Part shown: piece by piece, positions 29,997 through 41,942 of the stretch
Layout: each line of letters opens with the position of its first letter
Numbering within the stretch: the first letter of the stretch is position 1
Source: Vespa crabro
Taxonomy: Eukaryota > Arthropoda > Insecta > Hymenoptera > Vespidae
Length of the DNA: 64,000 nucleotides
Reading direction: 5' to 3'
Assembly: GCF_910589235.1 (NCBI RefSeq)
Contig: NC_060955.1
Coordinates: 186,001-250,000, forward strand
The notes under the pieces: generated by a model
What the model saw: only the letters and a program-made list of their open reading frames with translations
Databases searched by the model: none
What the model was told of the DNA's origin: nothing
Position numbers and translations under genes: made by a program

Positions 29997-30159
29997 TATA
30001 CGTATGTTAAAATATATATGTGCACGTTACATCGTCGCTATGCTTTGTAAACTCGTTATGTTAGTTTATCGAACTAAGCTTCTTGCTCTTTATTTTCTCT
30101 CTCTTTCTTTATCATTTTTTTGTTTATTAATTTAAAAAATTTTTGTCTTTCCTTAATCC

Positions 30160-30190
<31 letters not shown>

Positions 30191-30464
30191 CCCCCCATCC
30201 ACCTCTCCCTCCCCTTTCTCTTTCACTTTCTCTGTCTCTTCATATTTCTATACTATATGGATAAAGAAGTACATTGCACGTTTCGTTGTGTTGTAGTATT
30301 CTCGGGATGAACCTGTTTGGTTGCAAATTCTGTGAAACGATGAAAGGCAGCTCTGACGTCGAGTGTGATAGGAAAAACTTTGACTCGTTACTCTGGGCTA
30401 TTGTGACGGTGTTTCAGGTACCTACAAAAGGATACTTTCCCACGTATCTCTCAAGGGCTTTCTA

Positions 30465-30502
<38 letters not shown>

Positions 30503-30567
30503 ATATTTTCATTCTATCCGTTTCTCTATTTCTCTTTCCCCTTCTATTTCTATCTTTTTCTCTTCTA

Positions 30568-30598
<31 letters not shown>

Positions 30599-31844
30599 TC
30601 ACATACAAACATACGCATAGACACATCCGTATGGGTTGTTATTGGTACTATCAACGTTTTACCGTACGCAAGCGTACACACACGTACTTACATGTCAATC
30701 ACACGTATAGAAATATATGAATGTAAATGACCACTTTGCTTGATCAAAGAAATAAAAAAAAAAGAAAATAAAAAAGAAAAAAGGAAAGAAGAAAGTAAGA
30801 AAGCTAAGAGAAATCACGAAAATGTAAAGAAAAGAAAGGACATTGCCGCGAGCCTGATTTATGTTCATCGACCTACTACCATTATTATTATTATTTACTA
30901 TTACTACTACTACTCTGCTATTACTATTATTACTACTATACTACTACTATTACCACTACTATTACTACTACTACTACTTTATGATTTCGCGAGAGGGCCC
31001 ATAAGGTAATGTATACACATGAGAGATACGCTTTTTTTTTCAATAATGGCATGCCAGCCGTTTGATGTCTACCTTCCAAGCTCGATCGATCGATCGATAA
31101 AGTTTACTCGGGCACGCGTAAGCGCTTATCACGAATCTTTTGGTCTGCAAGCTGACATGAGCTTAAACGCACCTGCCTTTGCGGTTTCGACGTTTGCCGC
31201 TTTGGCATGCTGCCGTAATTGACTCGTATATATGTACGTATATACGTATATATATGTATGCGCATACGTTTTTGTATCCGTATAAACGCGTCTATATGTG
31301 TCGTTTAGACGGATTTGTGTTTCCTTTCTAAGCTTTGTTTCACGGTGGACGGACGAAGATGGACTAGTTGGCGGATTTAACTTAGTTTGGTAATTTCGTT
31401 GTCGATTTAAACGTAAAGACGCATTTAACACGCGACGATTCAATTTCTCCGTCCACCCATGTCGTACCTCGTCGTTGCTGTGTCGTCAGAGGATTTTTTA
31501 GGGATACTTTATAAACAATAATTATTTTGCGAATGATTTTACGTCTCTCTAAGCGTTACGTAAACGGGCGAAACAAATGTTTCGGGCACCATCTGACACT
31601 TTAATGTGCACGGCTACGTCGAGCGTTGACTGTACGAAGAAAGAAGGGGAAAATACAAAGGAACAGAAAAAAGAAACTCCTCCTTCTCGGCCGTATATTT
31701 TTCTTATTTGGTGCTTTGCATGAGTTTTGTCACTGTCGTTGTTGTTGTTGTTCTTGTATTATTGGTGTCTATTTTCAAACGTGTTTCTTCTTTCGCTGTT
31801 TTACGATCGCTCGCTCTCTCTCGCTTATGTCGCTCGCTCTCTCC

Positions 31845-31886
<42 letters not shown>

Positions 31887-32334
31887 ATCTAATTATGTCT
31901 CTCTCTCTCTCTCTCTCTCTCTATTTATCTACCTTTTTCTATCTTTCAGTATCTTTTCGACACGTATAGTATATCTATGCTATACACTCAATTCATACAT
32001 ATAGATTTTCACGAGGGTATCAACATCCGCTACACTCTAACAGGATCACTAAATTATTCACCCGTAAGTCGAACGAGACTCGAGATACATATGTTCACAT
32101 GCACATGTACGTTGTACAAGCGCGTTTTCTTTTCGATCAAGTCGCCGGTGCAGAAAATTTTCGATCGGGCACGATTAGCACCCTTTTGAGAGAGAATCGA
32201 TAGGATTAACGACGTCACGATGGACAGAAAAAGGAGTCTTGGCTTCGCGCTACATGGTTTTTTTTACAATGTAATCGCTTTCAATTAGCCGTACTTACAC
32301 TGATTCCTTTCTTAAATTTTTCCATTTCCTATTA

Positions 32335-32389
<55 letters not shown>

Positions 32390-34719
32390 GGTCTGTCTCC
32401 TCCTTTCTCTCTCAAACTTCAATTTATCTCAATATTCCCTTTCCCCCCGTTTCTCACTTTTACATTTAATTCGAATGTTCGAGACAATGATCTTTTGATA
32501 CGCCATATTAACGAGTAAATTGAAGAAATCGGACGCTATCGCGCTCTTCTCTAACGAAACCATCCGACCATCGTAGTAAATACCAACGTGGAAACACTTT
32601 AATTTCGCGAATCTCGACGCGTACATACGAGTTTACGTCTTTAGATAGACTCGTAATCAAGATATCCTCTCATCTCTCCCAATGCTCATGCGAGACACGC
32701 CACTAATCAAAGTCCCGGTAAAATTAGTAATTAGCGTTTATCCACTGAAATTTATACAGCTTACAAAGAAAGATCCATTAATTGATCCGAATCCAATGAG
32801 TGTTACTTCGTTTATACTTTTACCTAATTATATATTACTACAGTATCTTTTTATTTTGTCCCCATTTGCATTTGTCGAGTCCCAACGATCCCTAGAAAAT
32901 CCTATGAAATGTACGTGTTACACAAACAACCAATGCTATGTGTACTTTTAATCGTCATATGAAACAAGCACGAGGTATTATAATCGTTATCCTCGATCTA
33001 CGTGGAAAATTTTCTATGTTGCCGGTGTTGGATATCGTAAATATACGTACAACTTTGAAATTCGGAATACCCGTTGGACGATCAGAGTCGTATACGAGTA
33101 ACACCTGCGTAATTGTGTGTTTCTTATGTATTATCCTTATATACTTACATGAAGCAGCTCGACGTTGGCGTATCCTATTACTTTAACATTTTTATTGTTA
33201 GCTTAGCGTCTCTCTGTCTGGTGTAAGAAAATTCGAGACGACCTGTCCGATCGATAAGGTACTTGGACTACTGTCAGTAGACACGCTATTCGAATGAACG
33301 AATCGATTTTATAGATCTCAGCCAGGTTTTCCTTCGTAAATAATTTATGTTACGTTTTATCGAGAGAGCACGTACATTTCATTTCCTTAACATCGTTAAT
33401 CATTCATTAAAACGTGCATAACGCAAATTCGGACTAATATGCAAACGTGATCGCTTCAGAATACGATACGCCAATACGAAGTACCCCTATGTACATTGCA
33501 ATGTTGAATATACCAATATATTGGTCATCGTTGTCATCGTTGATGCTTATATTCGATATATCTATATATCATCGTTAAACGCGACGCCTCCGAACTGCAT
33601 ACCGCAATCAAACACTGATATATCAATTGGCAATTTTCTCATTTGTTGTTCCATTTTACTCAGTTTGCACGCTACCGACGAACTTAATATATCTATTATA
33701 TATACTCGTATTAAATATTATACTCGCTTTATTTCCACACAAATCACAATCACGTTCATCTCCCGACACGAAATACATAAGATAATTGTAGTTTTATATA
33801 TGGATAGACGCATAATATATCGTAATTGAAACTAAACGCAGACACGTGCTGAATTTGCAGAATGTGACCGTGTCGAGCTTCGCGCGAAATTCCTTTTCAC
33901 TGTTCGTCCAACGTACTTTGCTTGATATTGCCGTCGGCGGAGGGTCTTTGCTCCGTATAAAATTGCTAATCGATAAAGTTTGAATTTTTCTCGTCGCTCT
34001 TGTGTTTTCTACGAACCTCGATGAATCGATCTCGATGAATGCACGAAGATCATTGTTATCTCGGCTTACCGAGATACCTTTACGAGTATGCTCATACTTT
34101 CTAATATTTCGATTTTAATATTCGAAATTTAATTCAGCAGTCTAATTCTGACTCGCGACAACGAGTCGAAACCATTGGACTCGTTAAAGATTAACAAAGC
34201 TTTCTACCGTTAAACGGGACACGGCTAGACGAGATTACGCGCTTAACACGCTTACGAACAGTACAATTACTAGACAATACTGATACGCTTTTATGTTTCG
34301 ATCTTCGATCCGTAGAGGTATTAGACGAAAGTATGCTATATACCATCGATATACCGTCGAGATTAACTTTTCTTCAAAAAGTACATTACGTAGATACATA
34401 CTATATATATATATATATATATATATACATACGACGTGGCCCACGTATTGTGAAAGTTTTTTATCGTGGGCCACGCTGAATATGTAAGTATTATTTACGT
34501 TTCGTTATTATCACGCTTCGTAGTAAGTCTCTAGTTACTCGAAGGAGGGAAAGAAGGGCCATCGCAAACAAGAACGGCGAGCAGGAGCAGAGACGCTTCG
34601 CGGCACGTCGTCCGAAGAAATTTCAGAGAATCCTTTTTCGTTTCCCTTGACCCTCTCTCTCTCTCTCTTGTTGGTTCTTTTCTTGTCTCTTTTCACTTTC
34701 TCTTTCTCTCTAATCTATC

Positions 34720-34761
<42 letters not shown>

Positions 34762-35842
34762 TTATCTACATTCTATCCCGATTACCGTCGATTACTGTCA
34801 CGGTGGTAACTTTAGGCCGGCGGATTGTCTCGGTTGCAGCATCCTAGGAATGTACCTGTTCGGGGGTAAGTTTTGCATGTGGGCGGACCGGAGTCGGCCC
34901 TGCACCTGTGCCGAGGTGGTCTCACGGCACCCGATGTGTCGCTGTGATCGCAAACATTTCAACGACATCGTCTGGGCCCTTGTCACGGTCTTTCAGGTAT
35001 CACCTTTCAAATCCCCAACAATATTTTTCTCTTTTTCTTCTTCTTCTTCTTCTCCTGTTTTAATTATACAGATATAAATATATTTATATATACATCTAAA
35101 ACAAACTGTATATATATATATATACACACACGAAATACGCTAAACAAATGTTTACACGCTTTAAAAACGTGTACGAAAAAATGTATTATTATCATCGCCA
35201 CCGGTTACCTAATACCGATTGCTCGTAGTACGTTCATTGATCGCACACCTTGTTTATTCTCGCTTTTCCTCCATTTCTCTTTCTTTTTCTCTTTCCCTGT
35301 CTAATTCACTTCTATCTGTGATTTCTTCACATTTCTCTTTCTCTATGCCTTTTTCTCTTGTTTTCCTTTCTACTTCTCTCCCTCTCTCTCTTTTATCATA
35401 CTACCTTGCCTTTTCTGAATTTCTATCTGTTTTCGCGCTAATCGTCTTCATCGATTAATTTCGTCAAAGACCACGAATTTCTCTCGTATCGGTCGATAAA
35501 GTAACGATATGTCAAGAAAATAATAATTGCAAAAAACGTCATTCTTTTTTAAGCCTCGCTCGAGTCTCTCTGCGTTTCTCAAGGTCCAATTACGTGCTAT
35601 TAGACTCACGTTAAAACCAAAAGGATAAAAAGAAAGCTTTCCTTGGTGTTTTTGATCCTTTCGTTTGCACTGAAATTGTTCTCTACGTCAATGAACACGA
35701 CGACTAAACAAAAAAGGAAAAAGAAAGAAAAAAACAATAATACGTTCGTCGGGAAGAGCTTTTGTATCGTTTTGAGCGAATGAACTACTCGCAAAAAGTT
35801 TGAGAAGCTGCCTGAAAACTCACGTACATAGAGGAAGAGGAG

Positions 35843-35881
<39 letters not shown>

Positions 35882-38800
35882 CGGGAGAGATGGAGAGTCT
35901 GGCGAGCGAACGCACGTGTATTTTCTTTTTTTCCACGCACAATGTTTCTAGACAAAAAAAAAGAAATAAGAGTACATTTTATTTGGTATCATAGAAAGAA
36001 ACATTCGCGAGTTGGTTATTAAAAGTGCACCCATTTTCATTCTACCTTGCGGATTAAAACGGAATACAAATTTTTGTTCTTTTCTTTCTTTTTCTCAAAA
36101 CTTAACGAACGAGTCTCAAAGTTGGAAAGAAACTCGGAGAAACTCGTACGCGACGAAACGCAGAGAAGAAGGCAAGGGAAAAATTTTTCAAATATTTTTA
36201 ACGCATTTTGCATCTTGCACTCTTGGAATATTTGGAAGGCAAAAGAAAACAAAAGGGCGAAATAAAAGCGACTTGTTTGTTCGTTCTCGCTTGTCAAGAA
36301 GGAGAATTCCGTAAGAAGGAGAAATCGTAAAGAGTAAGAGGAAGAATCTATGGAGGAATACGTTGAACTTGTTATAAGCGAAGAAACGGCGTATAAGGTA
36401 AGTATATGATATACGGAATGCGCAAGAAACGGCGCGATCTAAAAATGGAACAAAGAGAGGTGGCTTTGGTTTGCTCGACGGTGGTGTGGTTACAGCGGAG
36501 GAGGAAGAGGAGGAGTAAACGGAAAAAAGGAGGATAAGCGAAAATCTCATAAAGAATGTTCGTATATATGTATATTGATATAGATATATGCACATACGTA
36601 TGCAGAGAGAAACAGAGAGAAATTCGTGGTACGCGATACGAAAGTACGTACATACGTATACGCTGAAAACGAGACGATATCGATTGGCAATACGTTTTTG
36701 TAACCGAGGCTAGATATGGAAATATGGACGGTGTCGGGACGGTTCGAAAATTTAACAAATTTCTCCATCGTCCTTGGCCCCGATTGTCGAAATGACGAAT
36801 GAAGCTTCTCGGAGCATTTCAATGGTACTTTGGCATCCGGATACTGTGATCATCTTTTTCTTTAGATATTCCTCCTTTCCGTGCTTGGCGAAAGGTCGGT
36901 CGAAAACGATGAAATAGGAATGCAAGGATATCGAGCGCATGGATATTGTTACCGAGGCAAAACATATTAACCGAGAAAATATATTAGCTCGTAAGGCCAA
37001 GGAGTTTTCGTCTTGCCAATCGATGGAACAGTCCGATTCGATAGATTGTCGTATTCGATATAATTAACGATTTCTAAATCATCGTCCACTCTTTCCCCTC
37101 GGCGAAATAGATATTAACGCAAGAAGATTGGAACGTGGTGCTTTTCAACGGTATGCAAAAGACATCCCACTGGGCTGCCCTCTACTTCGTCGCTCTGATG
37201 ACATTTGGAAATTACGTTCTCTTCAACCTTCTCGTCGCCATTCTCGTCGAGGGCTTCTCTTCGGAGGTGAGCGAGAATTATCGATCATCGAAAGCGAAAG
37301 AGAATGTTAATTCGATGTTTAATTGAAAAAAAAAAAACGAAAAAAAAACAAGAAACAAAAAACCGTCAATACGTTATAATTACGAACGTTTGCGATTTCA
37401 CCCTTAACATTTAATCGCGATTTTGCGTAAACCTTTCACGATCGATTTGACGAGAAAAGAAAAACCACCGTGAACGTAGACACGTAGTAAGCCCTCGTAA
37501 GCGAGGATATTCAACCGTAAGAAGTAGGTAAAGCTATCTAAGGATCGGCCAATGTATTCATTCTATGCTACCCACGCTCTTACGTCGCCGTCGCATGGCA
37601 AAAGTTTACGCTCTCGTGCTAATGCGACATTACGCCATTGGCATCGAAAAACCTTACGTGCGCCCTCCTACTTAAAGTCTTTCTCTCTATGATGGAGATT
37701 AATAGACTGGAACCGCTTCGTTATCGCTCTCAAAATTGCGCTATATAATTTATTTATGTTCACACGCGAGGCAACTCGAACGAGGCTTCCATCATATCTT
37801 TCTTCTCTTTTTCTTTACTTGCGTTGGGAAATCTAGCCTACGCGTAGTTAAACGGATTCCTTTAAGGTTAAACGATGGCTTCTCGTTATTTCGTTTTCTA
37901 TGACGCGTTTGCAGAGAAACGAGAGGAGGGAACGAGAGCAAAGGGAGATGGCCAAGTTGGCAGCAAAGGAGGCAGGAATGGGCAGCGAGGAAGGATCCTC
38001 GAGGGTATCGAGGTCTCACTCGATCACCGACAGCGACACGTATACACAGGTACGAGATAAATGGAGTGTCCGTCTTGGTTATGCTTGCAAGAACCCGAGA
38101 GAGATCGAGGGAACTTTTCCCTCGTCTGACTTTATCCCTGATCGTTATCCCTGGTTGTCAAATGTTTGGAAAAATCTTCAAATAAAAAGATCCATCTACA
38201 AGGGATGGGGATGCAAAGAAAACGAACGATCAAATTTTTGACCGTATCCGTGTGTGTGTGTGTGTGTCCTTAGGAACGAAAGAACTCGTGGCAAAGCGCG
38301 GAGGAGCTTAGAAAGTACAAGGACAATAGTTGTCGGGAAAAGCAGAACAGTAGTTGGAGGCATCGCATGGACGAGCCAAAGTGCAACATTCAAAAGGAAA
38401 ACAAGATGATGAGCGCCGTTGGTCAGCCACCGATAATCACACACACAGCCGCCACGCCTCAAGACTCGCCAAACACGACGCTCGACGTTGGTTACAGAGA
38501 CCTTAATTATCGTGCGGTTTTTCCAACGGCTGCCCTCTCCTTTGAGTCGATAGACCGGACCGGTGTATGTACTCGATCATATACGATCCTTTCTACAATA
38601 CCTCCTTGCGTCCACATGTTCTCCTGCACGTTTACACGTGACTACGTCGTCCTTCCGTTTGACCCAAGGCCGATCCACGCAAAAGGCATTTTCTTTTCTT
38701 CCCCCCCCCCACCCCACCCCCACCCCCACCCCCACCTCACGCGCCTCTAGTGCGTTCTATCTGAAACCGCGAATCCCTATAAACGCATAATTTATTACTA

Positions 38801-41800
38801 TTCGAATTTATCAACGAACGATATTTTCAGAGTCAATGTAGCATACCGTCTGGATTGTTAAAGTTGCCGGACAATGGTAGCAAGTTTTCGACCAACAATT
38901 TGATAGCCGGACAATTTCCCAGACGAATAAGCCTCGTTACCGCGGTGGTAAATCCTTCCTCGAGAGAATTCTCAAACTCCAGGTAAATAGGATCGACGAC
39001 TCGCGTTATCGGTCGCGATTCATCCTTCTTGTCTTTCTATTATTATCCATTATGTCCCCATTCTCTTAGTCCACCGAGAATACAGAGAGGATACTCGTGG
39101 CGTTTGTCTCGGCCATCTTTGCGAAGGAAACGTTGGTCCCAAAGCGACGAGGAGCAAGCCAGTCGAACGATCGTTTTGAACAATGGCAGAAGTGCCTTCG
39201 GCGGTTCCAATTACACGTAAGTACGAGGGTAAATTACGGAGCACTGAATTGGATTCTCGCGAAAGCTTTTCCCGCTCTCCTCCTCCCCCTCCCCCTCCCC
39301 CGATCCAGCCTCGAGTTGATGGCATTGTCCGCCTCATTGTTGTCCTTCCTTCCGTCCCTTTCATTCTCTTCTTCTCTTGCCGTCGATTCGTTCGAGCGAT
39401 TCCGAATCTACGTCGATATTCTTTTTTTTCAGCTTCAACGGTGGTTACCTGCACGGCTCGATAAGAAACGACACGCAATGCGACGCGCCCAATAATCGAA
39501 CGACCGTCCTAACGAGCAATAATCGCAGCCTCAGCCCCAACAATTCCATCGAAAGCCACGGTTCATCGATGCGCCGTTACACGGCCACGCCTAACCAGGC
39601 GAGTATATAAAAAAAAAAAGAAAAAAAAAAAAGATGTTCCATGTCGATAATCGGATATCAGACCGCGATCCCTTGGCGTAGCTTTTTAGGAGGGAGCAGG
39701 ATTGATTAACAGGTCGATGCGATGTTTTAAACAGATGCGATGGATCGGCGAACTCTCGCGAAGGAACTCCTTAAGAGGATACGAAAACGTTCAAGGTGCT
39801 GGTAGAAAGGGTATGGTGTCGGAGGAGGTGCCATGCTCGACGCCTCGAACGATAAACAATTTATCGATGGAAACAGGAGCACTGCCGAGAATTAAGCCTC
39901 TTTCGGATCAGGAGGACGATCATTCGCGTACGGACGATCAGACGCCTCCTTCGAACGGCCACGGTAGCGCGAGCAGCGTCGAGAGGATCAAGAAAATATT
40001 TATGTTCTTCGAGCCAAAGGGTTGTCTCAAGGAACGCGACGATTACGCGCTGTATATATTTTCGCCTAATAACAGGTAGGGACGATTATTTATCTTTATC
40101 TATATCTAATTTATCTATATCGCTCCCAATAATACGCGAGCGACTTTGTTAGATTTCGAGCTTTCTGCCGTTGGTTCGTCGATCAAAAGTGGTTCGACAA
40201 CGCGATTCTCTTCTTTATCGGCTTGAACTGCATCACTCTGGCGATGGAGAGACCGAACATACCGTCGCACAGTCGCGAGAGACTCTTCCTCATGACCGCC
40301 AATTACATCTTCACCGCGGTATTCGCCGTCGAGATGTTTATCAAGGTGCGTATGTACGGTACAACGTGCGAGTATTTCAAAGATAATATCCATCCACGTA
40401 GGTGTCCCGGCTATATCCCTTTTATTTCGTTTTAGGTCGTAGCAACGGGTATGCTTTATGGTTCGGACGCTTACTTCACGTCGGGCTGGAATATCATGGA
40501 CGGATCCCTAGTCACCATATCTATCGTCGATTTAATGATGTCCTTGATTTCTTCCAGTAGTCCGAGAATATTTGGAATTTTGAGGGTGTGTTTTTGCTTC
40601 ATTACTTTTTTCTTTTTTTTTTTTTTTTTTTTTTTTATAAATTTAATCGTAGGAAAGGAAGACGTTTGAATCATTTTGTACCATGCCCGATGCAATTAAA
40701 AGCTTTCCTTTTCTTCCCAGGTTTTTCGTTTGTTGAGATCGTTGAGGCCATTAAGAGTGATCAATCGTGCTCCGGGATTAAAGTTGGTCGTACAAACGTT
40801 GCTGTCATCTTTACGACCGATCGGCAATATCGTTTTGATATGTTGTACCTTCTTCGTGATATTCGGAATTTTGGGCGTACAATTGTTCAAGGGTGCGTTT
40901 TATTATTGCGACGGTCCAGATATAAAAAATGTTCGCAATAAAACGGATTGCCTGGCGGATAAGCGAAACGTATGGCTCAACAGGAAATATAATTTCGACG
41001 ATCTCGGTAAGGCGCTCATGTCTTTGTTCGTTTTGTCATCGCGAGACGGTTGGGTCAACATCATGTATACCGGATTGGACGCGGTTGGCGTGGATCAACA
41101 GGTAACCCGCTTCGATCGATATCCTACATCCGTTATTATACATTCTAGTCTCTAACACGTACGACAGATATCGATATCTCAATCTTGTCGCAGCCGATCG
41201 AGAATTATTCGGAATGGCGTTTGTTATACTTTATCGCGTTCATCCTTTTGGTCGGATTCTTCGTCCTGAACATGTTCGTCGGTGTCGTCGTTGAGAACTT
41301 TCATAGATGTCGAGAGGAACAAGAGAAGGAGGAACGAGCAAGGAGGGCAGAGAAGAGGGCTCAGCAAATGGAGAAGAAACGACGAAGTTTGTCCAATCGA
41401 AATCCTACCTAATTATGCTTTTTACATAATTTCGCATTTTTGGCGGATAAAGCAACGCTTTTTTCTTTCTTTTTTTTTTCTTTTCTTTTTTTTTCCAGAA
41501 ATGCACGAGCCACCGTACTATACGAATTATTCGAAAACGCGGCTTTTCATTCACAACGTCGTAACATCCAAGTATTTCGATTTGGCGATAGCTGCCGTAA
41601 TCGGCTTGAACGTCGTCACGATGGCTATGGAGTTTTACATGATGCCGAAGGCACTCACCTATGCCCTCAAGATATTCAATTACTTTTTCACCGCCGTTTT
41701 CATTCTGGAGTCGCTCATGAAGTTGTTGGCCCTTGGTATACATCTTTATCTGAAGGACAAGTACGAGCATTCATATATTTCTTATCGTTGGAAGATTCGT

Positions 41801-41907
41801 TGGCTCTCTGTAACTTACGAATCATTGGCGATTCGTAAGATTCTATACCTTTATAAATAAAACTCTTGATCGATTTCGAATCATAACCTTTTCATTAAAC
41901 TTGCCAT

Positions 41908-41942
<35 letters not shown>

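Larger units (their letters stand above)
30418..34839 (+). other. Intron between the two alternative turret exons
   Basis: This is rich in pyrimidine tracts: (CT)n at 30464-30501, 31848-31921, 32340-32386 and 34724-34754, the last about 85 bases before exon B. It also holds an ACT/ATT trinucleotide block at about 30878-30976 and (TA)n near 34402-34427. No additional exon or nested gene was recognised. Confidence 0.75.
24477..37266 (+). other. Cav3 domain II (S1-S6) exons
   Basis: S1 ends the 24477-24781 exon. S2-S3 lie in 25603-25754 (ISNIVFSAIFAVEMLLKVIA, then FNVFDGIVVILS). The S4 sensor (LRTFRLLRILKLVRFLPNLR) and S5 are in 26779-26982. The S5-pore turret is supplied by one of two alternative exons, 30297-30417 or 34840-34996. 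Exon 37111-37266 carries the filter glutamate (ILTQEDWNVVLFNGM) and S6 (NYVLFNLLVAILVEGF). Together the introns around the alternative pair exceed 10 kb, far larger than those of domains III and IV, where most are under 250 bp. Confidence 0.93.
37915..40075 (+). other. Cav3 domain II-III linker exons
   Basis: Exons 37915-38049, 38274-38564, 38831-38982, 39070-39216, 39433-39598 and 39735-40075 encode a long cytoplasmic linker. It starts with a charged Glu/Arg stretch (RNERREREQREMAKLAAKE) and contains QPPIITHTAATP, which matches a short motif kept in vertebrate Cav3 linkers. Ser/Asn-rich sequence with many basophilic-kinase-like RxxS sites follows, ending in CLKERDDYALYIFSPNNR just before domain III. 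The exon at 38274 is closed at GTATGT (38565), because the GT two bases earlier puts a TAG into the next exon. The 39598/39735 junction is uncertain: either CAG|GCGAGT (GC donor) to 39735, or GCGA|GTATAT to a weak acceptor at 39700. Both are in frame. Confidence 0.78.

Noticed and set aside
30878..30976. ACT/ATT trinucleotide block considered as a CRISPR-like or structured array
   Set aside because: It is a simple trinucleotide microsatellite without spacers; no CRISPR array exists in this animal sequence.
38563..38564. Donor GTGTAT at 38563 for the II-III linker exon
   Set aside because: It leaves a phase that reads TAG in the third codon of the next exon. GTATGT at 38565 keeps the frame and is a stronger consensus.
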